Shown: piece by piece, positions 35,038 through 43,545 of the stretch
Position numbering within the stretch: the stretch's first letter is position 1
Layout: each line of letters opens with the position of its first letter
NCBI GenBank assembly: GCA_966250325.1
Contig: CBINGY010000002.1
Span: forward strand, 124,001-188,000
Reading direction: 5' to 3'
DNA: 64,000 bases
Source of the DNA: Jiulongibacter sp966250325
Lineage (GTDB): Bacteria; Bacteroidota; Bacteroidia; Cytophagales; Spirosomataceae
Notes under the pieces: model-generated
Seen by the model: only the letters and a program-made list of their open reading frames with translations
Database searches by the model: none
What the model was told of the DNA's origin: nothing
Position numbers and translations under genes: made by a program

Positions 35038-36333
35038 CTAGATGCCGATTGAGCCAGTCAATACCGCTACAATAGTCATAACAATAGTAGTTCCCCAGGC
35101 CCAGAGAAACGTATGTTTCTGATGATCTGCCAGCTCCACCTCTGCCAGGCCAATCAATAAAAACGTGGAGGCAGTTAAAGGACTTAATGGGAAACCAACG
35201 GTCATCTGTCCTAAGAGTGCGGCCCTTCCGATCTGAATCGTGTTCATGTCCAACTGAGCAGCAGATTCTGCCAAAACAGGTAAAATCCCGAAATAATAGG
35301 CATCAGGAGTAAAAAGAAGACTGGCGGGCATACTTGTGATAGCAGTAAGCAATGGCAGCAGATTGGCGTGTTGATCAGGAATAAAACTCACCAGCTGATC
35401 TGCCATGGCATCGATCATACCAGAACCTGAAAGAATACCGGAAAAGATACCCGCTGCGAAAATCATGCTGGAAACCAGAAAAATATTGTTTCCATGACTT
35501 CTCAATACGTGTTTTTGATCATTCAAATGAGGGTAATTGATCTGCAAAACCAGCATACTGGCCAATATAAAAAGGACGGGTGCCGGCAGCCAACCTTTCA
35601 TGAGGGAAAGAATGAGGATTCCTGTCAAAAGAGCATTTAGCCAGACTAGTTTTGGCCTTCTCAATCTTTTTTGTTCGCCGGTGAGTTCATCGTGGTGATT
35701 GTAGTCAAACGCAATCACACCCAGTCGCTTTCTTTCTTTTTGCCCCCAAAACCAGGCCACAAATATCACCCAGCCTATGCCTGCTGCTATGGCAGGCAGG
35801 TTGGGATTAAAAAGATGAACACTATCTGTTTCAAAAACCGAAATGGCCCGTGCCGAAGTGCCAGACCACGGAACCAAATGAAGCGGGCCTACCGCCAAAG
35901 CCACGACGCCGGAGAGTACCAACCGGCTGATTTTCAAGGCTTGGTAAATAGGCAGGAAGGCAGAAAGTACGATCATAAAAGTGGCGGTACCGTCCCCGTC
36001 GAGATGTACAATCATGGCCAGAATGGCTGTGCCAACCACCACTTTTACAGGGTCACCTTTTACTTTACGGATAATGAATGAGACTACGGGGTCAAATAGC
36101 CCGGCATCAAGCATGGTGGCAAAATAAAGAACCGCAAACATGAGCAGAATGCCGGTGGGAGCTACCTGCTTAATACCTGTCAGAGCAAATTCTCCGATTT
36201 CGGAGGGTTGAAATCCTGCCAGTAAGGCAATGGCTACAGGAGTCAATACCAAAGCCACCAGCACAGAGACCCGCTTACTTAGAATAAGGGCCAGAAAAAG
36301 AAGAATGATGCCAAATCCAAAGAGTGAAAGCAT
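35038..36333 (-). CDS. CitMHS-type (ion transporter superfamily) carboxylate transporter
   Basis: 431 residues with about twelve membrane segments. The sequence fits the CitMHS citrate-metal:H+ symporter group, with a conserved LDGDGTATFMIVLSAFLP re-entrant region and a second half containing LLFTPDAYYFGILPVLAESA and MTVGFPLSPLTASTFLLIGLA. It probably imports a di- or tricarboxylate or another organic acid. It sits between a secreted esterase (3 bases upstream) and AtuA (3 bases downstream). The likely cargo is the acid that the esterase frees and the ligase activates; this is inference. Confidence 0.82.
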   Translation of the reverse strand: MLSLFGFGIILLFLALILSKRVSVLVALVLTPVAIALLAGFQPSEIGEFALTGIKQVAPTGILLMFAVLYFATMLDAGLFDPVVSFIIRKVKGDPVKVVVGTAILAMIVHLDGDGTATFMIVLSAFLPIYQALKISRLVLSGVVALAVGPLHLVPWSGTSARAISVFETDSVHLFNPNLPAIAAGIGWVIFVAWFWGQKERKRLGVIAFDYNHHDELTGEQKRLRRPKLVWLNALLTGILILSLMKGWLPAPVLFILASMLVLQINYPHLNDQKHVLRSHGNNIFLVSSMIFAAGIFSGILSGSGMIDAMADQLVSFIPDQHANLLPLLTAITSMPASLLFTPDAYYFGILPVLAESAAQLDMNTIQIGRAALLGQMTVGFPLSPLTASTFLLIGLAEVELADHQKHTFLWAWGTTIVMTIVAVLTGSIGI

Positions 36334-36336
36334 CGC

Positions 36337-37365
36337 TTATTCAAATTGTAAATAGTTATTAAAGAAAGGGAGCATGGCATTGAGTACTCTGCCATCTTCT
36401 GTCCAGATCTTATCTACGTGTGTGCCTATGTACTCTTCCGCGTAATGATGAATGCCTAGATTCTCCAGTTTTACACTAAACATCATATTTTGTTGTGGAA
36501 AACGTGGGGCGTCGTTTCTTCCCCAGTCCAGTTTGAGAGCTTTAAGTTGCCTCACATTACCGGCATAAGTGTCCAGCATTTCCACCGGCATGTTATTATG
36601 CCACTTTTCGAGAATATCGGGATGTACAATCAGGGAATCGCCTTCATAGGTAAAAGGCATGTCACAGTAAAACGGTGGCTTGTTTGGGTTTGGGCTCCAG
36701 GCTCTTCCCACGGCTACCAGAACTTTTGGATAGTACGATTTACGCAGGTCTTCCACCGTTTTTATGTTTTGTAATTCTTTAAACGAGGTGCTGTTTGGTC
36801 CAAATTCCTTTACAGCAGCCATAAGACCCGGACTCATCCCGTAGACCACACTGAAAACATCCGGATGAAGCATCCCAATTTTGATGGCTCCATAGCCGCC
36901 CATGGAGTGTCCGCCTATACCGCGGCTTTCTTTTTTGGGAATGGTTCTGAAATGCCCGTCCATATACTGCACAAGTTCTTCTGCCATGAAAGCATCCCAG
37001 TCACCTATGTAGCTGGAAGCACTGTAAAAACTACCCTGAAAAAGCGTGTTGTTATCAGCAATTACAAGAATATAAGGTCTGATTTTCTGTTTCTGAATGG
37101 CCGCATCCAGCCGGGTTTTCATTTGAGGTGATATCTGATCGGTACCCATAAATCCATGCAGGTAATAGATGACAGGGTATCGTTCATTCCCTGAATCATA
37201 ACCGGGTGGAAGATAAACCGAGCATTGACGGTTTGGATTTTCACCTGCATTATTCCTGAGTTTTTCAGATTTCAGGGTAAATGTAACTACCGAACCAGAC
37301 TGAGCCACTGCACAAAATGGTAGGAAAAACAAAAGTAAGATTCTGATGAACATGGTTTTTATCAA
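36337..37365 (-). CDS. Secreted esterase of the esterase-D/CE1-like alpha/beta-hydrolase family
   Basis: 342 residues, signal peptide to about 21 (CAVAQS). The alpha/beta-hydrolase has IYYLHGFMGTD as oxyanion loop, the elbow GGHSMGGYGA with Ser154, and a late His in LGIHHYAEEYIGTH. The family includes feruloyl esterases and S-formylglutathione hydrolases; the signal peptide argues for an extracytoplasmic ester substrate. It is the first gene of the operon running down to 31476, with only three bases before the transporter gene. The upstream region has a weak TATCTTCG element but no exact promoter box. Confidence 0.85.
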   Translation of the reverse strand: MIKTMFIRILLLFFLPFCAVAQSGSVVTFTLKSEKLRNNAGENPNRQCSVYLPPGYDSGNERYPVIYYLHGFMGTDQISPQMKTRLDAAIQKQKIRPYILVIADNNTLFQGSFYSASSYIGDWDAFMAEELVQYMDGHFRTIPKKESRGIGGHSMGGYGAIKIGMLHPDVFSVVYGMSPGLMAAVKEFGPNSTSFKELQNIKTVEDLRKSYYPKVLVAVGRAWSPNPNKPPFYCDMPFTYEGDSLIVHPDILEKWHNNMPVEMLDTYAGNVRQLKALKLDWGRNDAPRFPQQNMMFSVKLENLGIHHYAEEYIGTHVDKIWTEDGRVLNAMLPFFNNYLQFE

Positions 37366-37490
37366 TAGGTAGAGCGAAGATAAGAGACGGTAATTTATGA
37401 ACCTAAACTTAATGTCTCAAAATGAGTCAATGTTAATTTCCTAAATCTGTTCGTTCTCAGAGGATGCAGAATGATCTAATAGTTAGTTGA

Positions 37491-38414
37491 TCATTTTTCG
37501 TTTTTTACCCTATTCAAAAAAGAAATCATTTGAGTATAATACTTTTCAATCATCACACCTGGGCCATGGCCACCTCCCGGTACAATAACCATCGTACTGG
37601 ATGCACCAGCGGTTTGTTGTTTCTGATAGAGCACTTCACTCTGGCAGTAAGGCACCAGCTCGTCTTTATCTCCATGAAAGAGAAGCATGGGTGGGTTAGC
37701 TTTCTGTACATATTCGGCAGGATTTGCCAGCCGGGTTTTGGGTTTATTTTTCTGAATGGGCCCGCCGATAAGCGAAGACTCTGGTGAATCTGCGTCATCA
37801 TGGCTGAAGCTGCTGCCGCAGCTATCCATAATCAGAAAATCTGTGGGTCCAAAGAAGTTAATCACGGCATCTACATGACTCGAGGTTTCGGGGTATTTGC
37901 CAAGTGATCCTTCCAGATCTATTTCCAGCTCACCAATTGAAGTTTTTTTGATTCCGCTTGTGGTTCCGGCTATGGCAGAGAGGTGCCCGCCCGATGAGAA
38001 TCCTGAAATCGCCAGAAAATCCTGATTTAAATGGAATAAGGAGGCATTTGCCCGTACAAATCGGATAGCAGCTTTTACGTCATGGATTTGTGCCGGCCAG
38101 ATTGCCTCTTTACTTGAGCGGTGATTTATACTGATCACCGCATATCCAGCCCTCAAAAAGCTTTGGCCGTAATCGTTTTGAAAGCAATTGGCTTTGGAGG
38201 AATTGGAAAAGAAGGCACTTCCATAAATGGTAATTATGGCAGGGAAGGGTCCGTTACCCGTTTTGGGAAGAAATACATCGAGCTTATGACCCATAATGCC
38301 ATCACCCACATAGTCAAGATCTATCCAGGCTTTGGAACTTTCAATAAAATTATTCATTTGGCCAAACGAACAAAAACTAAATAAAATGAGGCAAGTGCTA
38401 AGAAATCCTTTCAT
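37491..38414 (-). CDS. Secreted alpha/beta-hydrolase, BD-FAE-like esterase
   Basis: 307 residues with a signal peptide (to about 19, CSFGQ). Motifs: ITIYGSAFFSNSSK in the oxyanion region (G-S-A-F in place of the common H-G-G), the elbow SGFSSGGHLSA with Ser140, the acid in HGDKDELVPY and the base in PGGGHGPG. The layout matches bifunctional acetylxylan/feruloyl esterases and related lipase-like enzymes of Bacteroidota. It is separated by 125 bases from the operon that follows it on the same strand, so it may be transcribed alone. Confidence 0.82.
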   Translation of the reverse strand: MKGFLSTCLILFSFCSFGQMNNFIESSKAWIDLDYVGDGIMGHKLDVFLPKTGNGPFPAIITIYGSAFFSNSSKANCFQNDYGQSFLRAGYAVISINHRSSKEAIWPAQIHDVKAAIRFVRANASLFHLNQDFLAISGFSSGGHLSAIAGTTSGIKKTSIGELEIDLEGSLGKYPETSSHVDAVINFFGPTDFLIMDSCGSSFSHDDADSPESSLIGGPIQKNKPKTRLANPAEYVQKANPPMLLFHGDKDELVPYCQSEVLYQKQQTAGASSTMVIVPGGGHGPGVMIEKYYTQMISFLNRVKNEK

Positions 38415-38502
38415 TTCAGGAGTATCACAATTTTCAAAGGAGGAAGTTCAGAAATATTTTCGGTTTTCCCCAGCCCATTTCCGTGCTTCTGACCTTGAGG
38501 CC

Positions 38503-39306
38503 TTAAAGAGGTACCCGAATATTCAGTCTGCTTCCTTTTTCAGAGAGGCTGTCGAAGGAATAGCTACCGCCCAGCACAGTAATCCGGGATATGATATTCC
38601 AAAGGCCGAGACCAGATTTGACTTCGTTTAATTTAGCGTTAAAGTCATAACCTTTTCCATCGTCTTCAAAAGAAATGAGAAGTTCATTTTGTTGGATGGC
38701 AAAAGCCGCGGTAATGCGGGAGCACTCCGCATGTTTGATCGAATTATTGGTGAGTTCCTGTATAATCCGGTATACGGCGAGATCTTTATTCGCTCCCAGA
38801 CGGGTTTCTTCCGTAAGATTTTCGTGATAAAATTCGAAATTAATGCTGGTAGCGATCTCCATTTTTTTGAAGAATTCATTCAGTGCGGTAATCAGTCCAA
38901 AACTTTCAAGGGTACGAGGTACCAGCTCACGTGACAGGCTTCTTACCTGATTCAGGGCTTCTTCAACAAGCCGTTTTGAGCCCTCAAATTTTTGTAAAAA
39001 GAGGTCGTCTTTGGGAATGGATTTTGACAAAGACATAATGCTCATTTTTGTGGCAGATAGCAGGCCTCCTATTTCATCATGCAGATCTTTAGATATGCCT
39101 TTTCTCACGGCTTCCTGAACCTCCAGTGAGTTTTGGAGCAATTGCCTTTGGTGCTCTTCTCTCATCTCCTGTAATTCTTTTCTTCTCAGGAGCTCTGTTT
39201 TAAACTGTCTCCGCTGATAATACACGATAAACCCCACCACCGCCACGGCCATGATAGTTAGTACGAGGCTTCCGATTATCACAGCGAAGACATCTGGCGA
39301 AATCAT
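38503..39306 (-). CDS. Sensor histidine kinase, HisKA_3 type, single membrane anchor
   Basis: 267 residues. One membrane segment (~8-29) and a coiled coil (~33-65) lead to the HisKA_3 dimerisation helix with phospho-acceptor His76 in SKDLHDEIGG, the form typical of NarL/LuxR-partnered kinases. The ATPase domain follows: N-box ELTNNSIKHA with Asn187/Asn188, G1 DDGKGYDF and G2 SGLGLWNI. No periplasmic sensor domain is present, so sensing may come from the membrane protein encoded just upstream, whose stop overlaps this start by four bases. No response regulator gene is adjacent. Confidence 0.88.
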   Translation of the reverse strand: MISPDVFAVIIGSLVLTIMAVAVVGFIVYYQRRQFKTELLRRKELQEMREEHQRQLLQNSLEVQEAVRKGISKDLHDEIGGLLSATKMSIMSLSKSIPKDDLFLQKFEGSKRLVEEALNQVRSLSRELVPRTLESFGLITALNEFFKKMEIATSINFEFYHENLTEETRLGANKDLAVYRIIQELTNNSIKHAECSRITAAFAIQQNELLISFEDDGKGYDFNAKLNEVKSGLGLWNIISRITVLGGSYSFDSLSEKGSRLNIRVPL

Positions 39307-39965
39307 ATAAGACGAGTGTATTTACTCACGGCAAAACCGATTCCGATGAAAATGTGCATTAGAATCTTAAAAATATCATTCATCTGGGCAAAAAGGCTCC
39401 AGATTTCCGGATTTATGTGAAATGATACGGTTACCTGGGGAAACAAATACATAAACAGTGTTCCACACGAAAAAATGATAATGCCTGAAACAATCCAGAA
39501 TTCGGGATAGTAGAGTAGGTTTTTGACATTAAGCTTTTCAAGAAGTTCATAGAAAAACAAAAAAGAAAGGGCAATGTAAGTGACTCTGTTTATTATATAA
39601 ATGGGGGTGGAAAGGTCTTCTTTTTCAAAACCCAAAACAATGGTAACTCCAAGGGCAGTAAGAACCAGGATGAGTCCTCGTTTGCTGAATTTACCCACTG
39701 TGAGATAAAAGAATACGATGAGAATCAGCGTGCCAATAATTTCCTGTAAATTAACGTAGATGTAATTGTTGATGCGATTAAGGGCTCTGTACCAGATAGG
39801 CATATCCAGAATCAGATAGGCCAGGGGGTAAAGGAAAAGTACACGAAGGGCCTTGTTGAGATAACTAAATCTCACAAGGCCCGTAATGAGTGGAATTAAT
39901 ACACAGAAGCTTTCGAAAAAAGAAAGTGGATATTTTTCTATGTATTCGACGAAGTGGTTAATCAT
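39303..39965 (-). CDS. Multi-spanning membrane protein upstream of the histidine kinase
   Basis: 220 residues, mostly hydrophobic, with about seven possible membrane segments and short loops. I recognise no named family, though the size and layout recall seven-helix sensor modules. The last four bases overlap the kinase start (ATGA), which indicates tight coupling. The likely role as the sensing or membrane part of the kinase system is inference. A 115-codon gene ends 22 bases upstream on the same strand. Confidence 0.75.
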   Translation of the reverse strand: MINHFVEYIEKYPLSFFESFCVLIPLITGLVRFSYLNKALRVLFLYPLAYLILDMPIWYRALNRINNYIYVNLQEIIGTLILIVFFYLTVGKFSKRGLILVLTALGVTIVLGFEKEDLSTPIYIINRVTYIALSFLFFYELLEKLNVKNLLYYPEFWIVSGIIIFSCGTLFMYLFPQVTVSFHINPEIWSLFAQMNDIFKILMHIFIGIGFAVSKYTRLI

Positions 39966-39987
39966 TCAGATAGATAAGATTCAGAAA

Positions 39988-40335
39988 TTAGCAGTACATC
40001 GGGCAGCGTGGGCCGTTTGCTCCATGATCTGGTGCATCTGGCATGTCCTTCAGGCCGGTGGTATCCATTACCAGATTTTTTCCCTCTGCATCAGTAGGTA
40101 CCAGCACCAGACTTGGACCGTCGCTGTCTTCGCCCAGATAAACTCTGATACCCATGGCCTTTGGGTTTTCCAGCATTTGTTCAATCATTTTTCGGCCAAA
40201 AAACTGGGCTCTTACCGGCTCTTTATCTCCGGCCTCGGCCCGGCTAGCAATATATTTTTTTTGAAGGCGTGATGCGGCTGCGGCGGTAATAAATTCTCCT
40301 TCCGTTCCGTCAAATTTTGTCGAGATTGGCTCCAT
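39988..40335 (-). CDS. Small cytoplasmic protein of unknown function, first in the kinase operon
   Basis: 115 residues, no signal or membrane segment. The N-terminal half is charged helix (ASRLQKKYIASRAEAGDK), the middle beta-like with GIRVYLGEDSDGPSLVLVPTD, and the end carries GPRCPMYC with two cysteines. I do not know this family. The gene is 22 bases before the membrane protein gene and appears to open the three-gene operon ending in the histidine kinase. Confidence 0.7.
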   Translation of the reverse strand: MEPISTKFDGTEGEFITAAAASRLQKKYIASRAEAGDKEPVRAQFFGRKMIEQMLENPKAMGIRVYLGEDSDGPSLVLVPTDAEGKNLVMDTTGLKDMPDAPDHGANGPRCPMYC

Positions 40336-40536
40336 GTGGCATGATGGTTTACTTGAAAAATATATGAATATAAAAGAACGAAAAAAAGTGATCTAAATGA
40401 AGGCTTCGGTTTGGTTATTATTTCTAAATGGCTTGTTTACAGTATATTTAGAAATTTATATGCGAAAAACTACCTCAAAGAATGCGTAGAAATACCTAAT
40501 GTGAATTTTACCATTTTGGAAATCTACACGCGGGGA

Positions 40537-40569
40537 TTTTGACATAAGCATGAATTAAAGTTAATTTAG
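40537..40569 (+). promoter_or_regulatory. Candidate promoter of the PspC-like gene
   Basis: TTTTG (40537-40541) is followed after 20 bases by TAATTTAG (40562-40569), one base off the TAnnTTTG box. This is 37 bases before the ATG. Spacing and sequence fit a Bacteroidota housekeeping promoter. Confidence 0.4.
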
Positions 40570-40606
40570 CGGGCTGAATGCTACCGTATAATTCATCATC
40601 AAAGCT

Positions 40607-40828
40607 ATGGAACGTATTAAATATCTTGTTGAAAGCAGATTGTTTGGGGTTTGCTCCAAGCTGGGCGAGAGGCTTAATTTCTCTGCAAGCAGCATACGTT
40701 TGTACTTCATTTACGCTTCATTTTTCACACTGGGATCTCCCATAATTATTTACATGGTGCTGGCTTTCTGGATGGAAGCAAGAAAACACCTCAGAAGGCA
40801 CCAGAACCCCACCGTTTGGGAGCTTTAG
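40607..40828 (+). CDS. PspC domain membrane protein
   Basis: 73 residues. The sequence LFGVCSKLGERLNFSASSIRL followed by a single hydrophobic segment (YFIYASFFTLGSPIIIYMVLAFW) is the PspC pattern of cytoplasmic-facing start and one or two membrane helices. PspC proteins take part in envelope-stress signalling in other bacteria. It is transcribed alone, and its last bases overlap the stop of the convergent GH97 gene by four. Confidence 0.8.
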   Translation: MERIKYLVESRLFGVCSKLGERLNFSASSIRLYFIYASFFTLGSPIIIYMVLAFWMEARKHLRRHQNPTVWEL

Positions 40829-42933
40829 TTTTGCGGGCATTGGCCAATGGTCACTTCCACCGTAGTTCCCGGGCTGGTTTCGAAACCTTCTTTCAGAATT
40901 ACAGATTTTTCTGCCCGAAATGCCAGTTTTGAGGGCAAGTTGATTTTATCTGCAGTAATTATTTCTGCCCCGCTGAACTGATAATCACCTGTAATTGATT
41001 GTTGCTGACTTAACAGGTCCGGGCATTTTGACTCAAACTTAAACAGGAAGCCTCCGGAGGGCTTGAGTGTCAGACTAATTACTTCTTCCGATCGCATATT
41101 CAGATTTTCCTGATAGACAAACTGCTGATGATCAGAACTGTGATCTGTAACTCCACTCCTCCGGTACCAGCCGGCCTCTAGAAAGTCGGATGGTGAGATG
41201 ATGATGTTTCGCTCCAGAGAAGTACCGTTCATTCCGGCCAGATACCAGTCGCGGCCTTTGCGGCGTGCCAGCACCACATATTGACCAGGATACCCAGCCA
41301 CAAAGCGGGTTTCATCCCAGGCGGATGGTACGGCCAGTAGTTTGCGTTCCTTTTTGGTAAGGGCCAGATAATTGGCGTAACTATCTGTAAGATTTTGAAC
41401 TCCAGATTCAAAGGCTACCACCATGGCCATCTCATGGGCTTTCGTAGAAGTGTGATTTACCCGGTCATATCCTATCGCTGAAGCGGTGTAATCCATGGAA
41501 CTTACCACATTGCGGGTATAGGTTACATTGACATTATGCTGAGGAGAATCATCTCTGAACTGCGGGTCAAATAATAAGCCTTCTGCACCTTTAACCCCCT
41601 CTGCGGTAAGCAGATGTGGGTAGGTTCTCTGCCATCCACTTGGTATGATACATCCATGAAAACTGATCATAAGTTCATACCTTGCCGCATCCTGTAAAAT
41701 GTCGAGATAGTACTTGATCATGTGCTGTTTATCGCTTTCAAAAAAATCAATCTTTACCCCGCGAGCACCAATCGATTTCAGCCAGGTGAATTCCTGATTC
41801 CGGACCGTGCTGTCAAGCATCTTATCCATGGGCTGATTGGTGTAAGAGCTGTGCGGCCCACCTGAGTTATACCAAACCCACACCCCAACACCCATCGAAC
41901 TGGCGTAAGAGATAAGCTGCTGCAGATTACCACCGGTCATTTGGGGCCAGTCTGCATCTACCAGAGTAAACGGCACCTGAAGAGAGTCTGCCAGCTCAGT
42001 ATACCTTTGGAGTGTCTGATAATTTGTACTGCTGTAATTGTCTGTCCACCAGCTGAATGTACAAACTCCGGTTTCTATCCAGGAATCATCTGTAAGCACC
42101 GACGGGTCGGCCAGGTGATGACTCAGATTAGATTCTACAATAGATTTTATGTCATCTGCAATCACCAGGAATCTCCAGGGCATATCCATAGCAGAATTAA
42201 TTAGTGGGTAGGCGTCAGAATTGCCCGAGCCATCATTTTGTGGAGGTTGACCTACCTGATATCCCGTTCCGTTCCATGCGGCCAGGTGACTGCCCCAGTT
42301 ATATTCTCTCAGGTTTGTTTCAGAAATCAAAACAAAATGACCTGCTGTTTCGAAAAGACCCGGCATGCACCAGCCACCGAAATAAGATTCTCCTACATTT
42401 TTTTCCAGATACCTTCTTTCGTAAACGGGCTTATATGGGCTGTACTCCTGAACCCACATTTTACCACCAGTTTGCATAGAAAAGGTAGTTTTCTCCTGAA
42501 AAACCTGAACCTGAGTAGAGGGAGCTTGCGGAAAAGAGTATCTGAATGCCACGCCTTCATCATAGACTCTGAACGCTATGATAAAGGAGATACCGCCTTT
42601 CTCGAAACGTAACTCAAGTTCATTACAGGAATTTTCAAGTTCAGATTTCTTACCGGTTAGCATGCGATAGTTTTCGCTCAGGGTGCGTGGGATGGCCGAT
42701 TGAAAAGTTAATCCGTTACTAAAATCCTGATCAGACCTCCAGATGCCGAGGGCAGAGGGTTGAATTACTGTTATCCAGGAATTGTTCGTATACCGTTTTA
42801 TGAGATAAGATGCTTGCCCGCCCGTCAGACTTAGTTCTGCTTTGAGGAGATTATCGGGCGAGAAAATTTCCCAGGCTAGAACTGAAAAGCTGCTGTGGAA
42901 TAATAAAATCAGTAAAAAGTAAAAGTTTCTGAT
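40825..42933 (-). CDS. Secreted GH97 glycoside hydrolase with C-terminal 3-coathanger domain; no standard start codon at the signal peptide
   Basis: The catalytic part matches GH97: GH97_N beta-sandwich, the barrel with VDADWPQM, the ARGVKIDFFESDKQ motif whose Asp (395-400 counted from the signal peptide) is the nucleophile position of retaining GH97 alpha-galactosidases, and LLTAEGVKGAE. The tail (ITADKINLPSKLAF, EGF near the end) resembles the '3-coathanger stack' domain of secreted Bacteroidota proteins. The first ATG in frame is 42663, giving 612 residues and no signal. The open frame runs 95 codons further up to TAA 42949-42951. It encodes a clear signal peptide (RNFYFLLILLFHSSFSVLA) and the missing start of GH97_N, but without ATG, GTG or TTG. 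ATC at 42933 sits where the start should be. Either ATC is used or the start is mutated. Confidence 0.85.
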   Translation of the reverse strand: MRNFYFLLILLFHSSFSVLAWEIFSPDNLLKAELSLTGGQASYLIKRYTNNSWITVIQPSALGIWRSDQDFSNGLTFQSAIPRTLSENYRMLTGKKSELENSCNELELRFEKGGISFIIAFRVYDEGVAFRYSFPQAPSTQVQVFQEKTTFSMQTGGKMWVQEYSPYKPVYERRYLEKNVGESYFGGWCMPGLFETAGHFVLISETNLREYNWGSHLAAWNGTGYQVGQPPQNDGSGNSDAYPLINSAMDMPWRFLVIADDIKSIVESNLSHHLADPSVLTDDSWIETGVCTFSWWTDNYSSTNYQTLQRYTELADSLQVPFTLVDADWPQMTGGNLQQLISYASSMGVGVWVWYNSGGPHSSYTNQPMDKMLDSTVRNQEFTWLKSIGARGVKIDFFESDKQHMIKYYLDILQDAARYELMISFHGCIIPSGWQRTYPHLLTAEGVKGAEGLLFDPQFRDDSPQHNVNVTYTRNVVSSMDYTASAIGYDRVNHTSTKAHEMAMVVAFESGVQNLTDSYANYLALTKKERKLLAVPSAWDETRFVAGYPGQYVVLARRKGRDWYLAGMNGTSLERNIIISPSDFLEAGWYRRSGVTDHSSDHQQFVYQENLNMRSEEVISLTLKPSGGFLFKFESKCPDLLSQQQSITGDYQFSGAEIITADKINLPSKLAFRAEKSVILKEGFETSPGTTVEVTIGQCPQN

Positions 42934-42963
42934 AGCAGATAAGATTAGTTATAAATCACAAGG

Positions 42964-43530
42964 TTACATTCCCAAACGTCTGTGCATCAGCTGATTTACC
43001 AGCTCTACCAACTGAAATGGTTTCGCAGTACGCCAGTTGTCAATTTGAAGAGTGCCTCCGAAATTAATAAAATAATCTAGTTTTATCCGGCTCATTTCCT
43101 GAAAAACATGATTTCTGAGGTTCAAAGCAACAATCCACCCTTCGTCTAATTCATCCAGCCATTCTTCATAGTAGTCGCGGTCACCCCCATGAAACTGAAG
43201 CAGGTTTTCTGTGATGAGTATAAATTTATCGATACCATTTCTGAGCAGAGGGTCAATGACCTGACGTTTAAAATACATGATATCATTGTGCAGAGCGTCA
43301 TTCCACTCTCCAAAGAGTTCAATAATGCAGGAATTGGTGGAGTAGTCTGTGTAGAGTAGTTTACAATAAAGCGTTTCAGAACCAAACTCATCCCAGAACG
43401 GATCGATGTAATACCCGTAAATGTCATTGACATATTCAATACCGTATTCCCTGCCAAAGAACGGAGACCTGAGGTCACGCTCTGCCCGGTAAAATTTTTG
43501 CCAGTTATGAAAGGGTTCTATCTGATGCAT
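42964..43530 (-). CDS. Conserved hypothetical cytoplasmic protein
   Basis: 188 residues, rich in aromatic and acidic residues, no signal peptide. Segments such as SPFFGREYGIEYVNDIYGY and IDKFILITENLLQFHGGDRD look like a folded alpha/beta protein, but I recognise no domain. It sits 30 bases upstream of the GH97 frame on the same strand and 15 bases after the FG-GAP gene, so the three may be co-transcribed. Function unknown. Confidence 0.72.
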   Translation of the reverse strand: MHQIEPFHNWQKFYRAERDLRSPFFGREYGIEYVNDIYGYYIDPFWDEFGSETLYCKLLYTDYSTNSCIIELFGEWNDALHNDIMYFKRQVIDPLLRNGIDKFILITENLLQFHGGDRDYYEEWLDELDEGWIVALNLRNHVFQEMSRIKLDYFINFGGTLQIDNWRTAKPFQLVELVNQLMHRRLGM

Positions 43531-43545
43531 AATTTTTACAGAAAC

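Noticed and set aside
38332..38631. Plus-strand 99-codon frame across the end of the kinase gene
   Set aside because: It overlaps two real minus-strand genes and has no family resemblance.
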